A stretch of 6,134 nt of DNA, taken from positions 1 to 6,134 of the forward strand of contig JASLBO010000091.1 in NCBI GenBank assembly GCA_030146605.1. Direction: 5' to 3'. This DNA comes from Sphingomonas sp. (GTDB lineage: Bacteria > Pseudomonadota > Alphaproteobacteria > Sphingomonadales > Sphingomonadaceae). Positions 1 through 6,132 of this stretch are shown here, one piece after another; the first letter of the stretch is position 1; each line of letters begins with the position of its first letter. The position numbers and the translations under genes were made by a program. Under the pieces are notes generated by a model. The model did no database searches. It was not told the DNA's origin and saw only the letters and a program-made list of their open reading frames with translations.

Positions 1-874
1 GCTCGCTCAGCGCCTGGCGGACGAGATCGGTGGGATCGCGGCTGATCTCGCTCATCTTGTTCGTGCCGGAGAGTGTGTAGCCTTCGGGCCCGGTGATTTC
101 GAGATCGACCACTGCGGAGCGCACGTCGTCCATCGTGAAGCCGGCGTCGAACAGGCGGATGAAGGGGCCGAGCGCAGTCGAGGCGTTGTTGTCCTTGGCC
201 TTGCCGAGCAGCAGCGCGCTGCGTCCCTCGAAATCGCGCAAGTTGACGTCGTTGCCGAGCGTGGCGCCACGCGTATTGCCGTGGCGATCGACGACGAGGA
301 CGACTTCGGGTTCGGGATTGTTCCAGTCGCTGTCGGAGCGGATGCCGATCTCGTCGCCCCAGCCGACGGCGGAAAGCACGGGAGCCTTGGTGAACACTTC
401 GGCATCGGGGCCGATCGCGACTTCGAGATATTGCGACCACATCCCGGCGTCGATGAGCGCCGCCTTGAGGCTGGCGGCCTCGTCGCTGCCGGGAACGACC
501 GAGCGGATCCCCGATCCGACCTTCGCCTCGAGATCGCCGCGGATTTCGGACGCCTTGTCGGCGTCGCCGCGCGCGCGCTCCTCGATCACGCGCTCGATCG
601 CCGAGAGCGCGAAGGTGACGCCGCACGCCTTGACGACCTGAAGGTCGATCGGGGCGAGCAGGCGGGGACCTTCGGGCGTGCCGAGGGCTTCCACGCCGCA
701 GATCCGGGGACCGGTGACCGTGGCGAGATCGTCGCGTTCGAGCAGATCGGCTACCGTGGGCGCATCGTCCGAAATGTCGAGCACTTCGCCGCCGCGGACC
801 AGCACGGGCGTGGGGCCCGCGTCGAGCAGGACGCGTCCGACCAGGGTGCCCTGCGCATGATCGGCAGGCAGCAT
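1..874 (-). CDS. xylX: XylX-like FAH-family sugar-acid dehydratase (3' end outside window)
   Basis: Probable 2-keto-3-deoxy-D-xylonate (or pentonate) dehydratase of the cytosolic Weimberg-type pentose pathway, which makes 2-oxoglutarate semialdehyde. The frame stays open for 291 codons to the window edge; from memory, XylX proteins are about 390 residues, so roughly the last quarter is missing. Fumarylacetoacetate-hydrolase-fold signatures are intact. They are VIEERARGD (about 96-104), NNPEPE (185-190) with the metal-binding E188-x-E190 pair, and GNDVNLRDFE (207-216), whose D209 matches the metal-ligand Asp of FAH. The block KAKDNNAS (225-232) follows. As I recall Caulobacter XylX, PTPVLVRGG, WSQYLEVAIGPDAE and NNPEPEVVL are shared nearly word for word. 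The ATG at 874 lacks a good Shine-Dalgarno. An in-frame TTG at 895, preceded by GAGGA, would add seven residues and may be the true start. A LacI-type operator pair upstream supports a sugar-inducible role. Substrate (D-xylonate or L-arabonate derivative) is inferred. Confidence 0.72.
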   Translation of the reverse strand, partial: MLPADHAQGTLVGRVLLDAGPTPVLVRGGEVLDISDDAPTVADLLERDDLATVTGPRICGVEALGTPEGPRLLAPIDLQVVKACGVTFALSAIERVIEERARGDADKASEIRGDLEAKVGSGIRSVVPGSDEAASLKAALIDAGMWSQYLEVAIGPDAEVFTKAPVLSAVGWGDEIGIRSDSDWNNPEPEVVLVVDRHGNTRGATLGNDVNLRDFEGRSALLLGKAKDNNASTALGPFIRLFDAGFTMDDVRSAVVDLEITGPEGYTLSGTNKMSEISRDPTDLVRQALSE

Positions 875-923
875 TTCTACGCTAGACGCTTCCAAGATTC
901 CTCGCCTTGCCGGGTTTCTGTTC

Positions 924-937
924 TGATAGCGCTACCA
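924..937. promoter_or_regulatory. LacI-family (XylR-like) operator, -10 proximal
   Basis: TGATAGCGCTACCA is a 14-bp dyad with one mismatched pair, centred on the CpG of AGCGCT. It covers part of the -10 region of the XylX-like promoter. The form, a dyad with central CG and TG/CA ends, is that of LacI-family operators. From memory it differs by one base from the Caulobacter xylose operator TGTTAGCGCTACCA. Binding by a XylR-like repressor is inferred; the regulator gene is not in this window. Confidence 0.6.
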
Positions 938-963
938 TTGGGTCGCGATGGGAGCGCTGTCAA
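934..963 (-). promoter_or_regulatory. Sigma-70-type promoter of the XylX-like gene
   Basis: Read on the minus strand, 963-958 is a perfect TTGACA -35 box. After an 18-nt spacer, AATGGT at 939-934 is the best -10 match, sharing three of six bases with TATAAT. Transcription would start near 927, giving a leader of about 50 nt to the ATG at 874, or about 30 nt to the alternative TTG at 895. The weak -10 and its overlap with an operator dyad are typical of a regulated promoter. The call is a pattern match only. Confidence 0.55.
949..962. promoter_or_regulatory. Second LacI-type operator, overlapping the -35
   Basis: TGGGAGCGCTGTCA shares the AGCGCT core and the TG/CA ends with the dyad at 924-937 but has two mismatched pairs. 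Its centre lies 25 bp from that of the first dyad, and it overlaps five of the six bases of the TTGACA -35 box. A weaker second operator beside a strong one is a common repressor layout. It could also be a chance match forced by the -35 sequence. Confidence 0.45.
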
Positions 964-1035
964 GCGGGGGAGGCGCGCCCGGCGGGCAACTAGTCGTACA
1001 AATGATCGACGCTGGCGACGATTGTAGCACTGCAC

Positions 1036-1046
1036 GCAATGATTGC
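1036..1046. promoter_or_regulatory. GCAATGATTGC palindrome, possible regulator site
   Basis: A perfect 11-bp palindrome (GCAAT, central G, ATTGC) lies in the divergent intergenic region 875-1170, about 125 bp before the DUF4198-type gene. Some alphaproteobacterial Fur/Mur-type boxes also contain GCAA...TTGC arms, so metal control of the downstream gene is conceivable, but this is only a resemblance. A TTGCAC hexamer overlapping its right arm (1043-1048) could be a -35, yet I see no convincing -10. Nothing else with clear structure is visible between about 964 and 1160 apart from short GTGAT repeats at 1053-1066. Confidence 0.25.
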
Positions 1047-1170
1047 ACACGGTGATGCTAGTGATAGTGACTCGCAAAAGGCAGTCCGCTATCGCGGATG
1101 TGCCGAATCGGTGGGGCGGGCGCCGCATCGCGGAACGATATCGGCAAGTGAACCTGTTCGGGAGGTGGCG

Positions 1171-1797
1171 ATGAAGCGATTGATATTGGCGGCGCTGATG
1201 CTGGGCGCTTGCGGCTCGGCGCAGGCGCATGAGGTGTGGATCGAGCGCGATGCCAACGGGGCGGCACGAATCTATCTGGGCGAGCCCGGCGATGCGATTC
1301 CCGAAGGCGGCGATCCTGAATTCGCCAAGCTCAAGGCGCCGAAGCTGCTGGCGGGTGCCGATGCGGCGCTCGTGCGCAAGACGGGGTATATCGAAGTCGC
1401 CGCGCCGGCGGGCGATGTGCGCGCCTGGGACGACAATGTCTTTGCGCCGTGGGACTCCGAGGGCAAGAAGGAAGGCGTGGTCTATTATGCCCGCGCCGGC
1501 CGCAGCGATACGCGGGCGCTGCTCCCGTTCGAGATCGTGCCCGCCGCGGCAGGTTCGAGCCGTTTCGTGGTGGTGCGCGACGGCAAGCCGGTCGCGGGCG
1601 CCAGGGTGGTGGTGATCACGCCGGAGAAATGGTCGAAGACGATGGTCGCCGATGCGAGCGGGGCGCTAGAGGTGCCGGTGCGCGAAAAGGGCCGCTACAT
1701 CCTCTCGGCGACGCAGAAGGAAGGCGCGGCGACCCTGCCGGGCGGCGCTGTGGACGCAGTGCACCGGACTACGACGCTTACGTTCGTGGCGGGGTAA
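1171..1797 (+). CDS. Secreted DUF4198-type periplasmic protein
   Basis: A 208-residue exported protein. The ATG at 1171 is preceded by GGAGG at 1161-1165 with 5-nt spacing, and it places a signal peptide at the N-terminus; upstream in-frame starts would bury that signal. Residues 1-19 are basic (KR) then hydrophobic (LILAALML), ending GSAQA before H20, a good signal-peptidase I site. LGAC (11-14) loosely resembles a lipobox, so a lipoprotein is possible. The mature start HEVWIE and the following extended region match the DUF4198 (nickel-uptake-type) family, where an AHxxW start is common. Residues about 131-185 (RDGKPVAGARVVV through RYILSA) look like a carboxypeptidase-regulatory-like beta-sandwich repeat. 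Family members often accompany TonB receptors or metal uptake, but no such partner is present here. It is monocistronic. No enzymatic function can be assigned. Confidence 0.75.
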   Translation: MKRLILAALMLGACGSAQAHEVWIERDANGAARIYLGEPGDAIPEGGDPEFAKLKAPKLLAGADAALVRKTGYIEVAAPAGDVRAWDDNVFAPWDSEGKKEGVVYYARAGRSDTRALLPFEIVPAAAGSSRFVVVRDGKPVAGARVVVITPEKWSKTMVADASGALEVPVREKGRYILSATQKEGAATLPGGAVDAVHRTTTLTFVAG

Positions 1798-1807
1798 CGA
1801 CCGGCAG

Positions 1808-1837
1808 GGCCTGATCGGCGAGCGGATCGATCAGGCC
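1808..1837. terminator. Inverted repeat between convergent genes, possible bidirectional terminator
   Basis: GGCCTGATC (1808-1816) and GATCAGGCC (1829-1837) form a perfect 9-bp stem around a 12-nt loop. It starts 11 nt after the stop codon of the DUF4198-type gene, and its right arm contains the TGA stop of the Crp/Fnr gene (1833-1831). Neither strand has a run of T after the stem, so it is not a textbook intrinsic terminator. Its place between two convergent genes suggests 3'-end formation in both directions. Confidence 0.5.
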
Positions 1838-2589
1838 GCTTCGGATATGCGGGGAGACGGCCCGTCCAATAGCATGAAGGCGTCGTCGAAGTCGCCGACC
1901 AGCACGAGCTGATCCCAGTCATGGACGGTGACCCTCCCGGAGCGCATCGTCACGATGGCGCGTGTCCTCAGTTCCTTCAAGGTTCGGTTGACGTGAACGC
2001 TCGTCAGGCCGGTCGCGTCCCCGAGATCGGCCTGGGTGATGGGCAGCGGGAACGACGCCCTGTCGCCTTGCCCCGCGCGCTCGCATCGGATCGCCATCTC
2101 GCACAACAGATGGGCGAGGCGCGCAAGTGCGTCCCGGCGGCCGACATTGACGACCCATTCGGAGAAGAACGATCCGTCGGCGACGCAGTCTCGCCAGAGC
2201 GCCTCGGCAATCCCGGAATGTCCGGCGGCGACGCGGCGAAGGTCATCATGCGGCAGGCGCAGGATCGTCGTGGGAGCAAGCGCCGCCAGTCCCCACGCGG
2301 ATTTGGGGCTGACCACCGACGGAAGGTCGGCCATGTCCCCCGGAATGTAGAGGCACGTGATCTGCCGGTCACCGTCCATGTTCTGGCCGAAGCGGCCGAC
2401 GAGCCCCTCCATGACGAGACAGGAATGATCGACCTGCTCGCCGAGCCGGACGAAATCGGTATGGGCGGCGACTTGCCTGACCTGACCTTTCAGACCGAGG
2501 ATCGCGCTCTCCTCCTCGTCGGTAAGGGTCGAACGTGCGGTGAGGCGATCGACAAACAGCCGAAGAGCGGAGTCTCTTGATCGTATCAC
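1831..2589 (-). CDS. Crp/Fnr-family transcriptional regulator
   Basis: A 252-residue DNA-binding regulator. The frame is open far upstream, but the protein-like sequence begins near the GTG at 2589. GGAG lies 7 nt before that codon, so I chose it. Residues about 35-120 form the cyclic-nucleotide-binding-like beta-roll (FVRLGEQVDHSCLVMEGLVGRF, ITCLYIPGDMADL). A long dimerisation helix follows at about 140-170, then a winged HTH with ITQADLGDATGLTSVHVNRTLKEL-like sequence at 184-207. No N-terminal cysteine cluster like that of FNR is present; C57, C79, C135, C163 and C169 are scattered. The usual phosphate-binding GE...RxA element is not apparent, so cAMP binding is doubtful. The gene lies 106 nt downstream of tmk on the same strand and may be read from its own promoter or by readthrough. 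The ligand and targets are unknown. Confidence 0.85.
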   Translation of the reverse strand: MIRSRDSALRLFVDRLTARSTLTDEEESAILGLKGQVRQVAAHTDFVRLGEQVDHSCLVMEGLVGRFGQNMDGDRQITCLYIPGDMADLPSVVSPKSAWGLAALAPTTILRLPHDDLRRVAAGHSGIAEALWRDCVADGSFFSEWVVNVGRRDALARLAHLLCEMAIRCERAGQGDRASFPLPITQADLGDATGLTSVHVNRTLKELRTRAIVTMRSGRVTVHDWDQLVLVGDFDDAFMLLDGPSPRISEAA

Positions 2590-2695
2590 GGCGGCACTCC
2601 GGCAAAGGCGGGAGCGCGCAGGTCTCACAGCCACCAGCGCCTCGATGGTCGTTGCCGGTGATCGGCCAAGTCTAGCACGGTTCGTCCCGCGCGGT

Positions 2696-3352
2696 CTATT
2701 CGTGGTCGCGCTGCGCCTGCCAGGTCTCGATCGCTTCGACGGCGCGTGCGCGGACGTCCTCCGGGGTGCCCAGCGCATCGACGACGACATGCCGCCCGGG
2801 GTCGCGCGCGGCCTGATCGAGGAAGGACTGGCGGATGCGGCGATGGAAAGCCAGGTCGAGCGTCTCGAAACGGCCCTCGTCGATCGCGCCGGCGCTGAGC
2901 CGCTGGCGGCTGCGGGCGAGGCCGATCGCCGGATCGAGATCGAGGATGACGACCAGATCGGGCCAGATATCGCCGACGGCCTCCTTGTGGAGGTGGCGGA
3001 TATAGCCGTCGGCCATGCCGCGGCCGGCGCCCTGATAGGCGATGGTGGAGCCGACATAACGGTCCGACACCACCGAGATTCCGCGTTCGAGCGTGGGCAG
3101 GATGACGCGGCGGACATGCTCGACGCGCGCCGCGGTCATCATCAGCAACTCGGATTGCTGGTCCCACGCGTCATCGGCGCCCGAGAGCAGCAGCGCGCGG
3201 ATCTTCTCCCCCTGCGGGGTGCCGCCGGGCTCACGCGTGGCGATTGCGGGGATGCCGCGGTTCGCCAGATGGCCGACGAGGCACGTCACCATGCCCGACT
3301 TGCCGGATCCGTCGACGCCTTCGACTGCGTAGAAACAAGCCGCTTTGCCCAT
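2696..3352 (-). CDS. tmk: dTMP (thymidylate) kinase
   Basis: Cytosolic enzyme that phosphorylates dTMP to dTDP with ATP. The product has 218 residues, close to the family's roughly 210. Seen in order: the P-loop [10 protein letters not shown] (11-20) with K18, [10 protein letters not shown] (40-49), SDRY (96-99) and [11 protein letters not shown] (102-112), which bind substrate and form the DR(Y/H) motif, and a LID-like arginine-rich stretch RSRQRL...DEGRFE (148-163). The residues after the P-loop are SGM where most family members have STQ or TTQ. The start ATG at 3352 follows AAGGCGAGG. It lies 32 nt after the stop of the GGDEF-EAL gene, so the two are probably co-transcribed. The housekeeping sphingomonad tmk normally sits by holB, from memory, so this copy may be a paralogue; that cannot be settled from this window. 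Confidence 0.88.
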   Translation of the reverse strand: MGKAACFYAVEGVDGSGKSGMVTCLVGHLANRGIPAIATREPGGTPQGEKIRALLLSGADDAWDQQSELLMMTAARVEHVRRVILPTLERGISVVSDRYVGSTIAYQGAGRGMADGYIRHLHKEAVGDIWPDLVVILDLDPAIGLARSRQRLSAGAIDEGRFETLDLAFHRRIRQSFLDQAARDPGRHVVVDALGTPEDVRARAVEAIETWQAQRDHE

Positions 3353-3384
3353 GCGCCTCGCCTTAAGCGGCGGCGCCGGCGATG

Positions 3385-4992
3385 TCACGGCGCGGCGCGG
3401 AGCAACTCGGGGGCGGGGACATTGCCGGCGGGCGCGACGCCGTGACCGAGATAATGCGCCGCACGAGCAATGTGGAGCGCCTCTTCGGCCTCGACCGCGT
3501 GGCTGTAGAGGAAGCCTTGGCCGTATTGGCAGCCGAGGCCGGCAAGCATCGCGGCGCTCTCGTCGCTCTCGATCCCCTCGGCAGTGACGGGCAGGCCGAG
3601 GCCTTCGCTGAGACTCAGGATGGCGCGGATAATCTGGCCATTGTCGCCGGCGTGCATGTCCTGGATGAATTCGCGATCGATCTTGATCCGGTTGAACTGG
3701 AGCTCGCGCAGATGCTTGAGGCTGGCATAGCCGGTGCCGAAATCGTCGAGCGCGATCTGGATGCCCGCGTTGCGCAGCGAGACGAGAATCACGCGCGCCG
3801 CGTCGATGTCCTGCACCAGGCGGGTCTCGGTGATCTCGACGATCAGCCGGGCGGGGGCGAAGCCGGTGGCGCACAGCACCTGGAGGATGCGTTGGGGCAG
3901 CCACGGGTCGTTGAGTTGGAGCGGCGAGATGTTGACCGACAAGGTCAGGTGCTGCGGCCAGCGCCGCGCCTCGACACAGGCCGAGCGCAGCACTGCGAAG
4001 CCGAGATCCTGGATCATTCCGGCTTCCTCGGCGATCGGGATGAACAGGTCGGGCACAATAAGTCCGCGAGTCGGGTGGTGCCAGCGGGCAAGCGCCTCGA
4101 AGCCGATCATCTCGCCCGAAGCGAGCTCGACGATCGGCTGGAAATAGGGGACGAACTCGCCGCGATTGATCCCGGCGTGCATGTCGAGCTCGAGCTGGGC
4201 GCGTTCGCCCATCTCGGCCTCGATCTCGGCGGCGAAGACGCAGTAGCTGGACCGGCCCGAGCGCTTGGCGCGGTACATCGCAAAATCGGCGGCGCGCAGC
4301 ATCTCCTCCGCGTCCGATCCGCCGGGAGCGCAGGTGACGAGACCGACCGAGGCGCTGACCTCGGCAAGGCCGCCGCGCAGCTGGATGGGCCTGGCGACCG
4401 CGCCGAGGATCGCCTCGGCGGTTTCGACGGGCAGGAGCGAGCCGGCGGGATGCTCGATCAGGCAGGCGAATTCGTCGCCGCCGATCCGCGCGATCACGCT
4501 GTTCTCGCCAGCGAGACGCTCGAGCCGGCGGGCGATCGTGACGAGTACGGCGTCGCCGCCCTCATGGCCATACGTGTCGTTAACCGGCTTGAAACGGTCG
4601 AGATCGAGCATGAGCAGGCTGATCTCGTTCCCGGGTGCGAGTCTGGGCGTGCGCGCCGCGATCTGGTCCGCGAAGGTGCGCCGGTTGACGAGACCGGTGA
4701 GCGAATCGTGGCGGGCGAGCTGCGTGGCTTCGCTTTCGGCGCGCCGCCGGAGCAGCAGTTCGAGCCGGAGCCCGCGCGTCCGCACGACGAGCAGCACCAT
4801 GTACAGCAAACCGGCAAGGAAGAAGGCGGGGAGGAATTCGTCGAGCTGCCAGGCCTCGTGCCGTTCGGCAAAGACGTGGAAGCGCTCGCTGAAATCGAAG
4901 CTTATACCAAGCAGCAGCATCGCCGCCACCGGGACGACGACGAGAATGTGATCCCGATAGCTGGCGAACATCCGGCGCAGCTGGCCCTTCAT
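3385..4992 (-). CDS. Membrane GGDEF-EAL protein (c-di-GMP synthase/phosphodiesterase)
   Basis: A 535-residue inner-membrane protein controlling cyclic di-GMP. Two hydrophobic segments (about 16-30 and 53-70) flank a short periplasmic loop rich in His, Glu and Phe (31-52); an arginine-rich stretch at 71-84 then leads into the cytoplasm. The GGDEF domain (about 92-252) has the Asp-rich [17 protein letters not shown] (127-143) and an intact GGDEF at 171-175. The RxxD product-inhibition site before it is replaced by GENS (162-165). The EAL domain (about 265-515) keeps EAL (299-301), N354, EITE (386-389), DDFGTGY (416-422), K437, AEGIES (471-476) and GQGF (491-494), so both catalytic sites look competent. 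The start ATG at 4992 has AAGGAG (5005-5000) 7 nt upstream. It is likely the first gene of a unit with tmk. The net direction of activity is not predictable. Confidence 0.93.
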   Translation of the reverse strand: MKGQLRRMFASYRDHILVVVPVAAMLLLGISFDFSERFHVFAERHEAWQLDEFLPAFFLAGLLYMVLLVVRTRGLRLELLLRRRAESEATQLARHDSLTGLVNRRTFADQIAARTPRLAPGNEISLLMLDLDRFKPVNDTYGHEGGDAVLVTIARRLERLAGENSVIARIGGDEFACLIEHPAGSLLPVETAEAILGAVARPIQLRGGLAEVSASVGLVTCAPGGSDAEEMLRAADFAMYRAKRSGRSSYCVFAAEIEAEMGERAQLELDMHAGINRGEFVPYFQPIVELASGEMIGFEALARWHHPTRGLIVPDLFIPIAEEAGMIQDLGFAVLRSACVEARRWPQHLTLSVNISPLQLNDPWLPQRILQVLCATGFAPARLIVEITETRLVQDIDAARVILVSLRNAGIQIALDDFGTGYASLKHLRELQFNRIKIDREFIQDMHAGDNGQIIRAILSLSEGLGLPVTAEGIESDESAAMLAGLGCQYGQGFLYSHAVEAEEALHIARAAHYLGHGVAPAGNVPAPELLRAAP

Positions 4993-5029
4993 TGCGTAAC
5001 TCCTTGTGAGCGCAATGCATTCAACTTGC

Positions 5030-5035
5030 TTTATA
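5030..5035 (-). promoter_or_regulatory. Possible -10 element for the GGDEF-EAL gene
   Basis: Read on the minus strand, TATAAA at 5035-5030 lies about 38 nt before the ATG at 4992 in the 84-nt gap, and would put a start site near 5023. No recognisable -35 is found 16-18 nt upstream, because that stretch lies within the stem-loop at 5041-5070. The call is therefore weak. Confidence 0.3.
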
Positions 5036-5040
5036 GGAAG

Positions 5041-5070
5041 TTACCGGGCGCTTCGGCGGGCATCCGGTAA
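5041..5070. terminator. Stem-loop after the double-HTH regulator, possible terminator
   Basis: TTACCGG (5041-5047) and CCGGTAA (5064-5070) are perfect 7-bp arms enclosing 16 nt. Inside, the plus strand has CGC-TTCG-GCG (5049-5058), which would form a hairpin with a UUCG loop. The structure begins 6 nt after the TGA (5079-5077) of the regulator gene on the minus strand. The next bases, CTTCCTATAAAG, give only a poor T run. It may be an inefficient terminator, or an operator for the downstream GGDEF-EAL promoter. Confidence 0.4.
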
Positions 5071-5076
5071 TTGAAT

Positions 5077-6132
5077 TCAGGGGAAGATCGCGCCAATCAG
5101 GGCGGCGAGGCGCGACGGATCGCAATCGTCGAGCGTGATTTCGAGCGCGGGATTGCTGCTATAGCCGATCATCCGGCCGTCGCGGTCCGACCCGACCGAG
5201 AGCAGCCGCCAGCCGGCTTCCTCGCGCAACGCAGCGAGACCGCCGGGGGAGGGGAAGCGATCGGGATCGGCGATCACCACTGCCTGGCCCGGAAGGCCGC
5301 CGCCCAAGGTCGCGCGGCAGACCTTGAGACCGAAGGCGCGGGGGCCGGCGGCATGCGGCGCCTCGACCTTTTCGGGGGTCGGGGTCTCGGCGATAAGACC
5401 CTGCGCAAGCGGCGCGCCGAGCACCGGCACCAGCCGGATCGATACGGCACCGCTCACCGGCAGGGGCGCCACCACCCGATCGGAACGTGCGTCGCCAGGC
5501 TGAAGCGCCGCCGCGATCTCGGCGATCCGGGCGCGGGTGCGCTCATGGCGGGCGACGGGGCCGATGATGTGGCCCAGAAAGCCGTCGAGCGCGCCGCTCG
5601 CGTGCAGCTGCGCCACCTGTTCGCGGAGCTCGGTTTCGTCGGCGACGCGGAAGATCCGGTACAATGCGTGTTGCGTGGCGGCATTCCAGCGATCGAAGGT
5701 CTTCTGCGCGTTTTCGATGCGTGACAGATTTACCGGCGCCAGCGCATGGTCGCGTTCGATCGCGGCGATGGTGAGCGCCGGATCGCCGACGCGCCGGGCG
5801 CGCAGCGCCGCCGCGAGCAGGACGGCGAAGCGCTCTTCGGCAAGGTCGGCGGGAGCGCCGTCGATGAAGGGCTGGGCCCATGCGGCGATGTCGAAGCCGG
5901 GTGCGTCGACATCGATCAGGAGATCGGCCGGCGCTATGTTCAGCACCGCGGCGATGCGGCGGAGCTCCTCGGGCCGCGGCACCACTTCGCCGCGCTCGAT
6001 CTTGGACAGCCGGATATACGGGATTTCGGGGATGGCCGCGGCCAGGCGGAGCAGCTTGGCGTGCCCGGCGGCGCACCGCCGCTCGCGCATGCGATTGGGG
6101 AAGACGAAGCAGCGATGCACGTCGACCGGCAC
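5077..6132 (-). CDS. Double helix-turn-helix (XRE-type) regulator with LexA/S24-like tail
   Basis: Predicted cytosolic transcription regulator of up to 351 residues. Counting from the GTG at 6132, the first XRE-type HTH spans about 13-72 with the signature LSKIERGEV (42-50). A second HTH-like unit spans about 103-166 with LSRIENAQ (136-143) followed by a leucine/phenylalanine pattern resembling the first. A linker leads to a C-terminal domain (about 228-351). There, VPVLG (235-239), GQAVVIADPD (282-291), LAALREEAGWRLL (299-311) and GYSSNP (323-328) follow the order of LexA/S24 folds. The expected catalytic Ser and Lys positions read T275 and R309. The start is unresolved: GTG at 6132 lies at the window edge, and GTG at 6120 and ATG at 6090 are alternatives, so the gene may begin outside. 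Target genes and ligand are unknown, and the S24 assignment is by pattern. Confidence 0.75.
   Translation of the reverse strand: MPVDVHRCFVFPNRMRERRCAAGHAKLLRLAAAIPEIPYIRLSKIERGEVVPRPEELRRIAAVLNIAPADLLIDVDAPGFDIAAWAQPFIDGAPADLAEERFAVLLAAALRARRVGDPALTIAAIERDHALAPVNLSRIENAQKTFDRWNAATQHALYRIFRVADETELREQVAQLHASGALDGFLGHIIGPVARHERTRARIAEIAAALQPGDARSDRVVAPLPVSGAVSIRLVPVLGAPLAQGLIAETPTPEKVEAPHAAGPRAFGLKVCRATLGGGLPGQAVVIADPDRFPSPGGLAALREEAGWRLLSVGSDRDGRMIGYSSNPALEITLDDCDPSRLAALIGAIFP

Noticed and set aside
281..1027. A 248-codon open frame on the plus strand
   Set aside because: It is antisense to the XylX-like gene, which carries convincing family motifs, and it runs on through the promoter-operator region.
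1039..1170. Longer form of the DUF4198-type protein starting at 1039
   Set aside because: It would place 44 polar residues before a signal peptide, and it lacks the GGAGG ribosome site present before 1171.
877..1230. A 117-codon open frame on the minus strand across the divergent intergenic region
   Set aside because: It overlaps the start of the DUF4198-type gene and both operators, is Arg-rich, and resembles no known protein.
2590..3117. N-terminal extension of the Crp/Fnr frame upstream to an ATG at 3117
   Set aside because: The extension overlaps tmk in another frame and reads as Arg/Ser/Pro-rich noise; the GTG at 2589 has a Shine-Dalgarno and fits the family length.
2540..3445. A 301-codon open frame on the plus strand
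   Set aside because: It is antisense to tmk and the start of the Crp/Fnr gene, with no recognisable domain.
3353..3904. N-terminal extension of the tmk frame to 3904
   Set aside because: It overlaps the EAL domain in a different frame. The family N-terminus with its P-loop begins at the ATG at 3352.
3382..5070. A 562-codon open frame on the plus strand covering the GGDEF-EAL gene
   Set aside because: It is antisense to a clear GGDEF-EAL protein with all motifs intact. Its translation is low-complexity Asp/Glu/Gly/Ala-rich with no recognisable domain, as expected for the complement of GC-rich coding DNA.
5071..5724. A 217-codon open frame on the plus strand
   Set aside because: It is antisense to the double-HTH regulator, has no ribosome site of note and no recognisable domain.
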